Positions 44,397-54,567 of a stretch of DNA of 64,000 nt are shown in pieces. The notes beneath the pieces were generated by a model. The model was not told where the DNA came from and ran no database searches. It was given only the letters and a program-made list of their open reading frames with translations. The stretch is from an uncultured Odoribacter sp. (GTDB lineage Bacteria; Bacteroidota; Bacteroidia; Bacteroidales; Marinifilaceae). Every line of letters starts with the position of its first letter. Within the stretch, counting starts at the first letter, position 1. The position numbers and the translations under genes are program-made. The DNA lies in assembly GCA_944321165.1 (NCBI GenBank), contig CALUKE010000002.1:1-64000 (forward strand). The letters run 5' to 3'.

Positions 44397-45269
44397 ATGA
44401 AGATAAATCGTGGATATGGCTGGGGGATAATCCTGTTTTTAGTGTGTCTGGCCTGTCAAAACAAGGAGAAAGATGTTCAAGCTTTTCCCGGAGAATATGC
44501 GGTTGATGAACCCGTGGTGCTGACTGTTTATTTTGATTCTGTATTGCGGCTATGTGGCGGAGAGGTACTGGGGGGATTCAAGGAGAGTGAAGGAAAGGAA
44601 AAAGTACTTGAAAGTATTCGTGAATTGGATAAATACAAAACCGGTGAACGTGATTGTTATCCACTGGAGGAGGTAAATGAGGCCATCGAAGTGATGTATG
44701 CGGAGCAGGAATATGTCTATAATCATGGTGGCGACTCAGCCGGAAGGGGATATTTTTTCCGTTATTTGGAACAGGCAGCTCGTTTATGTCCAGATCTTTC
44801 TTTGTTGGCGGATCTGGTGTCGCCGGACGGGAAAGTGGGTGTTATATTTCGAGAAGACTGGTCGATTGCCAATCCGCTGTATTCATTTCTGCTATATAAA
44901 CAGGGAGATGGATGTGGAATTCGTTTGATCGGAGAAGAGGGATCTACCTGTATCGAGGAGTTGTGGCAGTTGCAGGATGAACGGGGCGGGGTGTATTACC
45001 TCTGTTCCAACAATTTTCTGCCATTGTATTTCTGTCAGTACCTTTATCGGTGGGAAGATGGAGAGATACAACTGGTGTGTGATTTTGCCGATTTTCAGCC
45101 GGACTTGGAATGGAAAAATGACTATGAGGAACATCGGATTGTTTTTGATCCCCGAAATGTATGTTGGAATTATTGTTGTTTTCAGGGAGATCGTTCTTGG
45201 CCCCAGGAAGGGAGCAAGACTCTCTATTTGGAACTGGACGGTACGGCATCCCGTTTTTATGCCGAATAA
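44397..45269 (+). CDS. Lipoprotein of unknown function
   Basis: A 290-residue lipoprotein; the signal peptide ends FLVCLAC with the lipidated Cys near residue 19. The mature protein is acidic and rich in Tyr, Trp and Cys, with about eight further cysteines (for example in LRLCGGE, ERDCY, AARLCPD, YYLCSNNF, YFCQY and CWNYCCF). No known domain is recognised. It is followed 39 bases later by the metallopeptidase lipoprotein on the same strand, so the two may act together on the cell surface. Cysteine content beyond that of most neighbours could mean disulfides, but this is speculation. Confidence 0.7.
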   Translation: MKINRGYGWGIILFLVCLACQNKEKDVQAFPGEYAVDEPVVLTVYFDSVLRLCGGEVLGGFKESEGKEKVLESIRELDKYKTGERDCYPLEEVNEAIEVMYAEQEYVYNHGGDSAGRGYFFRYLEQAARLCPDLSLLADLVSPDGKVGVIFREDWSIANPLYSFLLYKQGDGCGIRLIGEEGSTCIEELWQLQDERGGVYYLCSNNFLPLYFCQYLYRWEDGEIQLVCDFADFQPDLEWKNDYEEHRIVFDPRNVCWNYCCFQGDRSWPQEGSKTLYLELDGTASRFYAE

Positions 45270-45308
45270 TCATGGTCGAGAAACACACTATATTAAATTT
45301 ATGATAAA

Positions 45309-46709
45309 ATGAAAAAAGTAATGAATTTTTTATGGCTGGCTATGATTTTTCTTTCAGCCTGTACCTCCGGTAAAGGAGATGAAGAGGAGCCCATTGGCCC
45401 GATTGAACCAGAGCAACCAGAAATTGCTTGTCTGTATGTTGAGGGAAGTAGTTTGACTGTGGCGATTCCCGAAGAGGAGATTTCTTCCCTGCCGGCTGAG
45501 CTTGAAAGTCAGCTGAAAGCGGAGTTGAGACAAATCGACAGTTTATTGCCGGAACGGATCATCCGGATGTGGCAATCGGATACTGTTCTGATTGAGAAAA
45601 TAGAAAAACATTGCGAGTTGGTTCGGAAGAATCAACCTTTGCTCTTGTTGAATCTGTTTGCCCGAAATCATTATGAACATCATTTGACGACGGAGGAGAA
45701 AACGATGATACAGAGTGTTTATGATCAAAGCATCAAAAATAAGTACAGGCAGGTATATTATTCGAACGGCGAGAAGTTGGAACAAAACAAGAGAGCTGAT
45801 GCCGCCCGGGATGCAGAGACTTATTTTGCGGAGTTGACAGAGGCATATTGGGGAGAAAATGATTATTATCCTTTTGATTATGAAGAACTGGAACGTTATG
45901 ATCCGTCCGGCTTTCAGGTGATGGAACAGTTGTGGGGTGAACGGATTTTGATACCTAATGAATACGGGATTACTTTGCCGCCGGAGTCTCTGAAACAGTG
46001 GTTGGAAGGGAAGGAGTCGGATTTGGATTTGTTTTACCGCAAATACTTGGATGCTGGAGGTTTGGCCATTTTGTCGTCCCGTTTTGTGTCTGATGAAGCA
46101 TTGGTTCAGGCTCAAAAGATTGTCAATGCGATGTTGACGCGGATTCCGGAGGCATTGGAAGAGATGTTGAAAAGTCATTTCCGGGTAGGCATTATCGGTG
46201 CTTATGAAAATGTGACGGATTTACCGGAAAATCGGATGATGTCAATCTGGTGGCCTGAAACGGACTGGGATGCCCGGGGCAGAGGCTATGGTGCCACAGA
46301 ATGGTTGCCGCTGATGTCTTGTGGAGAAGAGAATCTTATCAAGATAGAGGGGTATAATGAGCGTTATCCATATGAAAGTATTATGGTTCATGAGTTTGCA
46401 CATAATGTGGACTATGGTTTGCGTCGCGGACGAGAGGGATTTGAGGATCGATTGCTTGCTGCCTTTCGGCATGCCCAGGACAACGGTTTGTGGGCCGGGA
46501 CCTACTCCATGGAAAACGATGCGGAATATTTTGCGGAAGGGGTGCAGGCCTGGTTCAATACTTGCAATATGTATGTAAATATTGACGGAGTTTCAACCAA
46601 GTTGAAGACCCGTGAACAGTTGAAGGAATATGATCCGATGCTTTATCAGCTTCTGAGTGAGATTATGCCGGAGGAAGAATTGGAGGGTTACCATTTCACT
46701 TTTGAATGA
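45309..46709 (+). CDS. Zinc-metallopeptidase lipoprotein
   Basis: A 466-residue lipoprotein; the signal peptide ends IFLSAC (Cys near residue 17). The catalytic zinc motif HEFAH is in SIMVHEFAHNVDYG (about 359-372). A likely third ligand Glu lies downstream in ENDAEYFAEGVQAWFN (about 399-414), a gluzincin-type arrangement HExxH...E resembling the anthrax-toxin lethal-factor-like peptidase families. The long N-terminal half is helical and has no known domain. It is probably an extracellular, membrane-anchored protease. It pairs with the preceding lipoprotein and is followed by a terminator. The substrate is unknown. Confidence 0.8.
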   Translation: MKKVMNFLWLAMIFLSACTSGKGDEEEPIGPIEPEQPEIACLYVEGSSLTVAIPEEEISSLPAELESQLKAELRQIDSLLPERIIRMWQSDTVLIEKIEKHCELVRKNQPLLLLNLFARNHYEHHLTTEEKTMIQSVYDQSIKNKYRQVYYSNGEKLEQNKRADAARDAETYFAELTEAYWGENDYYPFDYEELERYDPSGFQVMEQLWGERILIPNEYGITLPPESLKQWLEGKESDLDLFYRKYLDAGGLAILSSRFVSDEALVQAQKIVNAMLTRIPEALEEMLKSHFRVGIIGAYENVTDLPENRMMSIWWPETDWDARGRGYGATEWLPLMSCGEENLIKIEGYNERYPYESIMVHEFAHNVDYGLRRGREGFEDRLLAAFRHAQDNGLWAGTYSMENDAEYFAEGVQAWFNTCNMYVNIDGVSTKLKTREQLKEYDPMLYQLLSEIMPEEELEGYHFTFE

Positions 46710-46729
46710 CGGTACCTAAAAGACTACTG

Positions 46730-46770
46730 AAACCGACTGATTTTCCGGAATCGGTCGGTTTCTGTGTTTT
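46730..46770 (+). terminator. Terminator after the metallopeptidase gene
   Basis: Arms AAACCGACTGATT (46730-46742) and AATCGGTCGGTTT (46749-46761) pair with one wobble and a 6-base loop, followed by CTGTGTTTT. It lies between two converging genes and may act on both. Confidence 0.75.
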
Positions 46771-46781
46771 CTAATTGCTGT

Positions 46782-47396
46782 TTATTCATTGTTGAAGCTG
46801 TACCGGATGCGGTGGGTGATGGAGCGTCCTAAAGTCAATTCGTCCGTGTATTCCAGATCATTGCCGACAGAGATGCCTTTTGCAATGGTACTGATGATCA
46901 AATGTTCTTTGTCTTTGAGTTTTTTAAAAATGTAATAACCGGTTGTATCGCCTTCGATTGTGGCGCTGAGGGCGAATATGACTTCGCGGATAGGTTCTTT
47001 TTCCATCCTTTCAAGCAGGGTGTCGATGTGCAGGTCTGCAGGTCCGATGCCTTCCATGGGAGAGATAATACCGCCGAGAACGTGATAAAGACCGTTATAT
47101 TGGGCGGTGGCTTCTATGGACAGGATGTCCTTGATGTTTTCAACGATGCAGAGGGTAGTGGTGTCCCGGGTTGGATTTGAACAGATTTCACAAAGATCTT
47201 CTGCCGTGATATTGTGGCATTTCCGGCATTCTTTGATATTGGTTTTCAGTTCGTGGATGCTTTGTAGGAATATATCGACTTCCTGTGGGTCTTTTTTTAA
47301 AAGATGCAGGACAAATTTTAATGCAGTTTTACGTCCGACTCCCGGTAAGGATGCGAACTGATCAACTGCTTTATCCAGTAATTTGGAAGAATTCAT
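46782..47396 (-). CDS. recR: Recombination mediator RecR
   Basis: Helps load RecA at gaps together with RecF/RecO. The N-terminal helix-hairpin-helix is FASLPGVGRKTALKFVLHLL. The zinc finger has CxxC pairs in ECRKCHNITAEDLCEICSN, and the Toprim domain includes LCIVENIKDILSIEATAQYNGLYHVLGG. Length, 204 residues, is normal. It lies 22 bases downstream of recJ on the same strand, forming a small repair operon. Confidence 0.96.
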   Translation of the reverse strand: MNSSKLLDKAVDQFASLPGVGRKTALKFVLHLLKKDPQEVDIFLQSIHELKTNIKECRKCHNITAEDLCEICSNPTRDTTTLCIVENIKDILSIEATAQYNGLYHVLGGIISPMEGIGPADLHIDTLLERMEKEPIREVIFALSATIEGDTTGYYIFKKLKDKEHLIISTIAKGISVGNDLEYTDELTLGRSITHRIRYSFNNE

Positions 47397-47418
47397 GTCT
47401 ATCCTTTTTGCGCTGCTT

Positions 47419-49152
47419 TTAATGGTCTTTTTCGTCCTTGAAATGAATGTCCCGGATCATCATTTGGATATCGTTTTTCCCCATGAATTCATTTTCCTGA
47501 AGAGTGTAGCAAATATCGAAAAATCCGCCTGAATTTATTTTTTCATACAAGGGACCCATGCCAAAGCCGATACCGCTTCTGTCATTACAAGCTCTGGTGT
47601 CGTCAACAACCACCAGTTTCAAATGTTCGTTGTTGCGTCCCACGCGCTTGGTCCCCAGAAAATTAATGACATTTTTCGTCATAAAAACCGGGATGGTGTT
47701 GTTGGGGCCGAAGGGAGCGAATTTTTGCAACATGTGGTATAGATCCGGCGTAATGTCGCTTAGTTTGATTTGGGCATCGATGTTGATTTGGGGTGTCAGC
47801 AATTGCTCGTCGATCGTTTCCCGGACGACTCGCTCGAACTTTTGTTTGAACGGTTCGATGTTTTCTAATTTCAGCGTCAGACCGGCAGCATATTTGTGTC
47901 CTCCATAATTTTCCAGATATTCACTGCATTGCGAAATGGCATAATACAGGTCGAATCCTTCGACTGAACGGGCGGAACCGGTTGCCAGACCGTTGGATTC
48001 GGTCAGGATGATCGTGGGGCGATAGAAGGATTCCGTCAGCCTGGAGGCTACAATTCCGATGACACCTTTGTGCCAGCTGGGATTGAACAGTACCGTTGTT
48101 TTTTTGGACGGTTCGATTTCCGATTGGTTGATGTGACGAATGGCTTCTTCGGTGATGTCGTGATCGAGCTTTTTACGCTGGTCATTGAAATTGTTGATGT
48201 CGGAAGCAATCCCGGCTGCGGAATATTTTTCGTCGGCTACCAGCAATTCTACGGATTTACGGCCTGATTCGACCCGTCCGGCGGCATTGATCCGCGGACC
48301 GATTCGGAAAACGATGTCATTGATGGTAATCCCTTTGTCAATACCGGAAATTTTGATGATGGTTTTCAGGCCTAAACTGGGATTTGTGTTTAACTGTTGA
48401 AGTCCGTAGTAGGCTAAGATTCTGTTTTCTCCTGTGATGGGAACGATATCACTGGCAATGCTGACGCATAATAAATCTAACAGTTTGTACAGTTCCGACA
48501 TGGGCAAATTGTGCTTTTGGCTGTGTGCCTGCACTAATTTGAAGCTTACTCCGCATCCGCTCAGCCATTTGTAAGGATAATCGCAGTCCGGGCGTTGTGG
48601 GTCAAGGACAGCGACGGCTTCCGGCAAGGTCTCACCAGGAGTATGGTGATCGCAAATAATGATGTCTACCTGTTTAGAATTTGCATATCGGACTTTTTCA
48701 ACGGCTTTGATGCCGCAGTCGGTGATCAGCATGAGGGAAAAACCGTTTTCTGCTGCGTAGTCGATTCCTTTGATGGAAACCCCGTATCCTTCTGTATAGC
48801 GGTCCGGTATATAGTATTCCAGATTGTTGCTATGGCAGTGATGTTTCAGATACTTGTACAACAAAGCGACGGCTGTGGTCCCATCGACGTCGTAATCTCC
48901 GTAAATTAAAATTTTCTCGTCCTGGGCGATGGCTTTGTCCAATCGATCGACTGCTTTGTCCATGTCTTTCATTTTAAAGGGATCATGAAGCATGTTCAAA
49001 GAGGGATTGAAAAAGGCCTGCGCCTGTTCAGAACTCGTGATACCCCGTTGCAATAGCAGATTCGCTATAACGGGGTGGCAGTTTAATTTTTTTGTAAGTT
49101 CTTGTATTTTAGTCTCCTCCGGTGGAGTGTTGATAACCCATCTTTTTTTCAT
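47419..49152 (-). CDS. recJ: Single-stranded-DNA-specific exonuclease RecJ
   Basis: 5'-3' exonuclease acting on single-stranded DNA in recombination and repair. The DHH phosphoesterase motifs are ILIYGDYDVDGTTAVALLY and IDIIICDHHTPGETLP. DHHA1 lies in GHKYAAGLTLKL with NYGGHKYA, and the OB-fold part near the C-terminus has VINFLGTKRVGRNNEHLKLVV. The ATG at 49152 (MKKRWVINTPP) is preferred; the frame extends five codons to a TTG at 49167. The resulting 577 residues match the family. It is first in the recJ-recR pair. Confidence 0.95.
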   Translation of the reverse strand: MKKRWVINTPPEETKIQELTKKLNCHPVIANLLLQRGITSSEQAQAFFNPSLNMLHDPFKMKDMDKAVDRLDKAIAQDEKILIYGDYDVDGTTAVALLYKYLKHHCHSNNLEYYIPDRYTEGYGVSIKGIDYAAENGFSLMLITDCGIKAVEKVRYANSKQVDIIICDHHTPGETLPEAVAVLDPQRPDCDYPYKWLSGCGVSFKLVQAHSQKHNLPMSELYKLLDLLCVSIASDIVPITGENRILAYYGLQQLNTNPSLGLKTIIKISGIDKGITINDIVFRIGPRINAAGRVESGRKSVELLVADEKYSAAGIASDINNFNDQRKKLDHDITEEAIRHINQSEIEPSKKTTVLFNPSWHKGVIGIVASRLTESFYRPTIILTESNGLATGSARSVEGFDLYYAISQCSEYLENYGGHKYAAGLTLKLENIEPFKQKFERVVRETIDEQLLTPQINIDAQIKLSDITPDLYHMLQKFAPFGPNNTIPVFMTKNVINFLGTKRVGRNNEHLKLVVVDDTRACNDRSGIGFGMGPLYEKINSGGFFDICYTLQENEFMGKNDIQMMIRDIHFKDEKDH

Positions 49153-49375
49153 TATACTTTTCTCCAAATCTGTTACAAAGTAGCGGAAATTCCTCGTTAT
49201 TTCAAAGTGTAATTTCGATTAATTTATGAAAACTAAGCCTAAAATTGAAAAAAGTGTATTAAGAACCTCTGTTCCAAAAAAATGTGATTTTGTTTCATGT
49301 GATGATGCTGTTGGCGTTTCTAAAGGTTTTGTGTGACAGAATAGTTGTTGTGTGTGAATCTTTCTTTTTTCTTTA
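49153..49375. other. Divergent intergenic region between recJ and lysS
   Basis: AT-rich sequence without a supportable gene. It must hold the recJ promoter on the minus strand, which I could not place with confidence. Confidence 0.4.
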
Positions 49376-49405
49376 TTGTTTTACTTCGGGAAAATAGTAA
49401 CTTTG
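49376..49405 (+). promoter_or_regulatory. Promoter of the lysS-gpsA operon
   Basis: TTG at 49376-49378 and TAACTTTG at 49398-49405, 19 bases apart, match the Bacteroidetes consensus. Transcription from about 49412 gives a ~55-base leader before the lysS ATG at 49468. Confidence 0.65.
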
Positions 49406-49467
49406 CAGACTAATAAGAACGACTGTGTTGCAAGGTTTTGGAAGTAAAACAATTAAAATACATAAAA

Positions 49468-51189
49468 ATGAGCTTTACGGAATTAAGTGAACAAGAAATC
49501 ATCCGAAGAAATTCATTGGGAGAGTTAGCAAAACTGGGTATAGAAGCTTATCCGGCACCGGAGTTTAAGGTAGATGCGCATGCTGCGGATATCAAAGAAC
49601 AGTTTGAGGATTCGGCCGAACCGCGTCAGGTTGTTATTGCCGGTAGAATGATGAGTCGGCGGATTATGGGTAAAGCTTCGTTTTTTGAACTTCAGGATGC
49701 GACCGGACGTATTCAGGTGTATGTCAGTCGTGACGATATTTCGACAGATGAGGCGGCTACAGCTTATAATACCGTTTTCAAAAAGTTGATGGATATCGGG
49801 GATATTGTCGGAGTGAAAGGTTTTGTTTTTCGTACACAGACCGGAGAAATTTCCGTACATGCCAAAGAGTTGACAATGTTGTCCAAGTCTTTGCGGCCGT
49901 TGCCGATTGTGAAAGAAAAAGACGGAAAGGTATTCGATGCCTTTACCGATCCGGAACAGCGTTATCGGCAGCGTTATCTCGATCTGATTGTGAATCCTCA
50001 GGTGAAAGAGGTATTTGTGAAACGGACTAAAATGATCAATGCTATCCGGAATTTTTTTAATTCCAAAGGTTATTTGGAAGTGGAAACTCCTGTTTTGCAG
50101 TCGATTCCTGGAGGTGCATCCGCTCGTCCGTTCATCACTCATCACAATGCGCTGGATATTCCTCTTTATTTGCGTATTGCGAATGAATTATATTTAAAAC
50201 GCTTGATTGTCGGCGGGTTTGAAGGGGTTTACGAATTTTCAAGAAACTTCCGGAATGAGGGAATGGATCGGACGCATAATCCGGAATTTACCTGTATGGA
50301 AATTTATGTTGCCTATAAGGATTATCTTTGGATGATGAATTTTACCGAAGAGATGATCGAAACGGCGGCTTTGGCAATTAATGGCACGACGAAAACGGTG
50401 ATCGGAGAGAATGAGATCGATTTCAAACGACCTTTCCGTCGAGTACGTATGGCGGATGCCATCAAGGAATATACGGGATATGATATCGAAAAAATGTCGG
50501 AGGAAGAATTATATGAGGCTTGTCTGAAAATGGAAATTCCGGTGGATAAGACCATGGGAAAAGGAAAATTGATCGATGAAATCTTTGGTGAGAAATGTGA
50601 AGGACATTACATTCAGCCGACTTTCATATATGATTATCCGAAAGAAATGTCGCCTCTGACGAAGAAACATCGACAGAATCCGGAATTGACAGAACGTTTT
50701 GAATTGTTTGTGAACGGCAAGGAAGTGGCGAATGCCTATTCGGAATTGAACGACCCGATCGATCAGCTGGAACGTTTCCAAGATCAGTTGAAGCTGCAGG
50801 AGAGAGGGGATGATGAAGCGATGTATATCGATTACGATTTTGTGCGGGCTTTGGAGTATGGTATGCCGCCGACCTCCGGAATGGGAATCGGTATCGACCG
50901 TTTGTGTATGTTCTTGACAAACAGTCCTTCTATTCAGGATGTACTTTTCTTTCCGCAGATGAAGCCGGAAAAGAAAGCGGTTGTGGATGGCGATGAAAAA
51001 TATGAGGCGTTGGGTATTCCAAAGGAATGGATCGCTGTCGTGAAGAAAGCTGGTTATCAGACGGTGGATGCACTGAAAGCTGTTGAAAATCCCAATAAAC
51101 TGCATCAACAACTTTGTGGCATCAATAAAAAAGAGAAATTGGGACTTTCCGGTTTGACGCCCGACGCGGTGAAAAACTGGCTGGCTTGA
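49468..51189 (+). CDS. lysS: Lysyl-tRNA synthetase (class II)
   Basis: Charges tRNA-Lys. The ATG at 49468 gives the usual N-terminus [15 protein letters not shown]; the frame extends 10 codons to a TTG that is not needed. An OB-fold anticodon-binding domain (about 55-150, [23 protein letters not shown]) precedes the class II core. Motif 2 is [20 protein letters not shown] and motif 3 is [15 protein letters not shown]. The last ~65 residues ([24 protein letters not shown]...) form an extra C-terminal helical domain that I know from Bacteroidetes LysS. gpsA follows 30 bases later. Confidence 0.97.
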   Translation: MSFTELSEQEIIRRNSLGELAKLGIEAYPAPEFKVDAHAADIKEQFEDSAEPRQVVIAGRMMSRRIMGKASFFELQDATGRIQVYVSRDDISTDEAATAYNTVFKKLMDIGDIVGVKGFVFRTQTGEISVHAKELTMLSKSLRPLPIVKEKDGKVFDAFTDPEQRYRQRYLDLIVNPQVKEVFVKRTKMINAIRNFFNSKGYLEVETPVLQSIPGGASARPFITHHNALDIPLYLRIANELYLKRLIVGGFEGVYEFSRNFRNEGMDRTHNPEFTCMEIYVAYKDYLWMMNFTEEMIETAALAINGTTKTVIGENEIDFKRPFRRVRMADAIKEYTGYDIEKMSEEELYEACLKMEIPVDKTMGKGKLIDEIFGEKCEGHYIQPTFIYDYPKEMSPLTKKHRQNPELTERFELFVNGKEVANAYSELNDPIDQLERFQDQLKLQERGDDEAMYIDYDFVRALEYGMPPTSGMGIGIDRLCMFLTNSPSIQDVLFFPQMKPEKKAVVDGDEKYEALGIPKEWIAVVKKAGYQTVDALKAVENPNKLHQQLCGINKKEKLGLSGLTPDAVKNWLA

Positions 51190-51219
51190 TAGCCGTTGTC
51201 AGAATGAAATTTGAAGATT

Positions 51220-52221
51220 ATGGAGATACCTGAAAATCCACGGATCGGAATTGTCGGCGGAGGAAGTTGGGCAACGGCGATTGCCAAAATTCTGCTGGAA
51301 ACGAATGATTGTATCAATTGGTTTATGCGAAATATCGATACGATCAAAGCTTTTAAGGAATTGAACCACAATCCTCGTTATCTTTGTGCGGTTGATTTCG
51401 ATTTGACAAGGATTTCTTTTACGGACAACCTGGATAAGCTGATTGCCCATTCGGATATCATTATTTTTGCCATTCCGAGTGCGTTTTTGAAGAATGTGGT
51501 GGCAAAGGCTACCAGGCCGTTGAAAGATAAGATCGTTGTGTCGGCGATCAAGGGGTTGATTCCGGACGATAATCTGATCATCGGGGAATTTTTTCATGTG
51601 CAGTACGAGGTCCCTTTGGAACAAATTGTGGTTATTTCGGGACCTTGTCATGCCGAAGAAATAGCGCTGGAGCGTTTGTCTTATCTGACTTTTGCCAGCA
51701 ATGATACCCGGGTGGCACGTTTTGTTTCCCAGTTGTTCAATTGTCATTATGTAAAGACAACGATTTCGGATGATATTTATGGAACCGAATATTCGGCAGT
51801 CATGAAAAATATCATTGCCATTGCTGCCGGAATTTGTCACGGGTTGCGTTATGGAGATAATTTTCAGGCAGTTTTGGTTTCCAATGCAATCCAGGAAATG
51901 GAACGTTTTGTAGAGGCTGTCCATCCGATTCAGAGGGACATCAAAAGCTCCGCCTATCTGGGGGATCTCTTGGTAACAGCTTATTCTCAGTTCAGTCGGA
52001 ACCGGACTTTTGGAACAATGATCGGGAAGGGATATTCTGTAAAGTCGGCTCAGATGGAGATGTTGATGATTGCGGAGGGGTATTTTGGAGTGAAAGGTAT
52101 CAAAGAGATCAATGACCATTATCATGTTCACATGCCGATCACCAATGCTGTTTACAATATTCTTTATGAACGTATCAGTCCGGCGCTTGAAATCCGTTTG
52201 TTGACAGAGCAATTGAGGTAA
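51220..52221 (+). CDS. gpsA: NAD(P)-dependent glycerol-3-phosphate dehydrogenase
   Basis: Makes sn-glycerol 3-phosphate from dihydroxyacetone phosphate for phospholipid synthesis. The Rossmann motif is IGIVGGGSWATAIAKILL. IIIFAIPSAFLKNVV and VISGPCHAEEIALERLSYL are family segments, and the catalytic Lys lies in EYSAVMKNIIAIAAGI. The end HMPITNAVYNILYERI is conserved. I use the ATG at 51220; a TTG three codons upstream is possible. The 333 residues are normal. It ends 5 bases before the next gene. Confidence 0.96.
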   Translation: MEIPENPRIGIVGGGSWATAIAKILLETNDCINWFMRNIDTIKAFKELNHNPRYLCAVDFDLTRISFTDNLDKLIAHSDIIIFAIPSAFLKNVVAKATRPLKDKIVVSAIKGLIPDDNLIIGEFFHVQYEVPLEQIVVISGPCHAEEIALERLSYLTFASNDTRVARFVSQLFNCHYVKTTISDDIYGTEYSAVMKNIIAIAAGICHGLRYGDNFQAVLVSNAIQEMERFVEAVHPIQRDIKSSAYLGDLLVTAYSQFSRNRTFGTMIGKGYSVKSAQMEMLMIAEGYFGVKGIKEINDHYHVHMPITNAVYNILYERISPALEIRLLTEQLR

Positions 52222-52226
52222 GAACA

Positions 52227-53171
52227 ATGAAAGTAGGATATAGAATTCGGGGCTGTATCAGCAAGGCAGTACCGGTTGCCTGGAAAACCTCCTGTTGGTT
52301 TTTGAAAATTATGCTTCCGGTTTCTTTTGTTGTGATGCTGCTTTCTTATTTTCATATTTTACCGTATCTGTCATCGCTGGCGGCCCCCCTGTTTACTTTG
52401 ATCGGTTTGCCAGGAGACGCCGCTTTGGTATTTGTTACCAGTATTTTTACGAATATTTATACAGTCATCGCTCTCTTGTCCAATATGGATTTTTCGGTCC
52501 GGGAAGCGATTATTTTGGCGATGATGTGTCTGATTTCCCACAACTATTTGGTGGAAACTCTGGTACAGAGAAAGACCGGTTCGTCTGCGTGGCAGATGAT
52601 TGTATTGCGTTTTTCCTGTAGTTTTGTAGCGGCAGCCGTATTGAATCTGCTGTTGCCGGAATTTCCGGAACATTTGATACACCAGCCGGCTCAGTCATTG
52701 AATTTTCAGGATACTTTGCTGCATTGGGTAGAGAGTAGCTGCTGGCTTTCTTTGAAGGTTGTTTCTTTGATTACGGGTTTGATGCTTTTGCAGCGTATAT
52801 TGGAAGAATTCGGCATATTGAAGTGGATTTCCAAGGTATTGGGCCCGTGCATGCAAATACTGGGGCTTCCGCGTCAGGTAGCTTTTCTTTGGGTCGTGGG
52901 AAACACTTTGGGTTTGGCTTATGGTTCTGCTGTTTTGATGGATTATTCCCGTCAGGGAAAACTGTCTGTTTCGGATGCGGATTTGTTGAATTATCATTTG
53001 GCTGTTTCCCATTCCCAGTTGGAAGATCCTTTGCTTTTTGCGGTATTGGGCTTACCGATCGGATGGTTGATCGTTCCGCGTATATTGCTGGCAGTGGTGG
53101 TGGTTTGGCTGAAACGGTTGGCCAACTTCCTGTTTCCGGCGAAATGTCCTGTATTAACTCGAAAAATTTAA
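52227..53171 (+). CDS. Nucleoside-recognition (Gate) domain membrane protein
   Basis: A 314-residue inner-membrane protein with about eight TM segments arranged as two related halves. Each half has a Gate-domain pattern: LPYLSSLAAPLFTLIGLPGDAALVFVTSIFTNIYTVIAL and LKWISKVLGPCMQILGLPRQVAFLWVVGNTLGLAYGSAVL. The family is named for nucleoside transporters, but single proteins of this type have no firmly known substrate. It sits 5 bases after gpsA and 10 before an acetyltransferase-like gene, so it is part of the lysS operon. Confidence 0.85.
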   Translation: MKVGYRIRGCISKAVPVAWKTSCWFLKIMLPVSFVVMLLSYFHILPYLSSLAAPLFTLIGLPGDAALVFVTSIFTNIYTVIALLSNMDFSVREAIILAMMCLISHNYLVETLVQRKTGSSAWQMIVLRFSCSFVAAAVLNLLLPEFPEHLIHQPAQSLNFQDTLLHWVESSCWLSLKVVSLITGLMLLQRILEEFGILKWISKVLGPCMQILGLPRQVAFLWVVGNTLGLAYGSAVLMDYSRQGKLSVSDADLLNYHLAVSHSQLEDPLLFAVLGLPIGWLIVPRILLAVVVVWLKRLANFLFPAKCPVLTRKI

Positions 53172-53181
53172 TTTATTTGTT

Positions 53182-54360
53182 ATGTATACATTAGTAGAGG
53201 TGGAGACCGAACGACAGAAAACTGAATTTCTGGAATTGCCGGTGAGCTTGTATAAAGGAAATCCCAATTGGGTACGTCCGTTGGATAACGATATCCGGAA
53301 TGTATTTAATCCGGAAAAAAATCCTTGTTTCCAACAGGGAGAATGTATCCGCTGGCTGTTAAAAGATGATACTGGAAAATGTGTGGGACGGGTGGCTGCT
53401 TTTGTCAATCGGAAAACCTGTCATCTGGATAAATATCTTGTTGGACAAATGGGTTTCTTTGAATGTATCAATGACCAGAAGGCTGCTTTCATGTTGTTCG
53501 ATAAATGTCGGGAATGGCTTGAAAGCAAAGGTATGGAGGCAATGGAGGGACCTGTAAATTTTGGTGAACGGATCGAATGGTGGGGATTGTTGGTAGATGG
53601 TTTCGATCATCCTCCTGTATACGCGATGCCTTATACGCAGCCTTATTATGTTCCTTTCTTTGAAAGTTATGGTTTTCAGGACTATTTTAAACAATTTACA
53701 TTCCGAACCAAGCTGGTGATGGAAAGTTTGTCCAAGATTGTCGTATGGAAGGCTGACCGTATCTTGAAAAATCCGGATTATACGGTCCATACTTATGGAG
53801 ATATTGGAAAAGAGAGGGCGATCGATGCGTTGTTGGAAGTATATAATAAGGCTTGGAATTTGGCGGTTCATGGGGTAGACGGGATTACGCGGGCGCAGGT
53901 AGAGGTCCTTTATAAAAGTTTGCAACCGATCATTGATAAAGATTTAATCTATTTTGCATTTTATAAAGAGCAGCCCATCGGTTTCTTTTTAATGTTTCCA
54001 GAGATCAATCAGGTGGTGCGGCATTTGAATGGAAAAATGAATTTGTGGGGAGGGCTGAGATTGATGTATGCCCGCCATTTCAAAAAAATCGATGTTGCCC
54101 TGGGACAGTTGTTCGGAGTGGTTCCCGAATTTCAGGGAAAGGGTGTAGAGGCAGCTTTGATTAAGCGTTTTACGGAATGTATTGTCGAGAAGGGAAGAGA
54201 ATATAAATATCTGGAATTGAATTGGGTGGGCGATTTCAATCCACCGATGGTGCATTTGATGGATTATATCGGAGCAAAACGTTACCGTACTCATATTACT
54301 TATCGAAAGTTGTTCCGGGATGATATAGAATTTGTTCGTTCTGCGGATAAAATGCATTGA
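53182..54360 (+). CDS. GNAT-like acetyltransferase-family protein
   Basis: A 392-residue soluble protein widespread in Bacteroidetes. The N-terminal region has LPVSLYKGNPNWVRPLDNDI. An internal block LESKGMEAMEGPVNFGERIEWWGLLVDGF with YTQPYYVPFFESYGF is characteristic. The C-terminal third shows the acyl-CoA binding part of GNAT folds, LGQLFGVVPEFQGKGVEAALIKRF (Q/RxxGxG/A-like), followed by YLELNWVGDFNPPMVHLMDYIGAKRYRTHITYRK. The acceptor is unknown. It is the last gene of the lysS-gpsA run and is followed by a strong terminator. Confidence 0.8.
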   Translation: MYTLVEVETERQKTEFLELPVSLYKGNPNWVRPLDNDIRNVFNPEKNPCFQQGECIRWLLKDDTGKCVGRVAAFVNRKTCHLDKYLVGQMGFFECINDQKAAFMLFDKCREWLESKGMEAMEGPVNFGERIEWWGLLVDGFDHPPVYAMPYTQPYYVPFFESYGFQDYFKQFTFRTKLVMESLSKIVVWKADRILKNPDYTVHTYGDIGKERAIDALLEVYNKAWNLAVHGVDGITRAQVEVLYKSLQPIIDKDLIYFAFYKEQPIGFFLMFPEINQVVRHLNGKMNLWGGLRLMYARHFKKIDVALGQLFGVVPEFQGKGVEAALIKRFTECIVEKGREYKYLELNWVGDFNPPMVHLMDYIGAKRYRTHITYRKLFRDDIEFVRSADKMH

Positions 54361-54375
54361 ATGGCTATCCGTTGA

Positions 54376-54418
54376 AAAGTAACCTCTGAAATCAAAAACA
54401 TTTCAGAGGTTACTTTTG
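54376..54418 (+). terminator. Terminator of the lysS operon
   Basis: Perfect 17-base arms, 54376-54392 and 54400-54416, around a 7-base loop. The arm ends in TTT, with a short T-tail. It lies 15 bases after the acetyltransferase-like gene. Confidence 0.85.
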
Positions 54419-54567
54419 TAATGCCCTTTGTGGAATAAGATTGAAAATTCTTTTGTTTTTTTTCTGAAATCAGATAGGGGTAAAAAGTTATTAATACGTC
54501 TTATTAAATATAGAAATAGGAGGTAGATATGTTTTATTGACTAAATTATATTGAAAATCTGATTATT

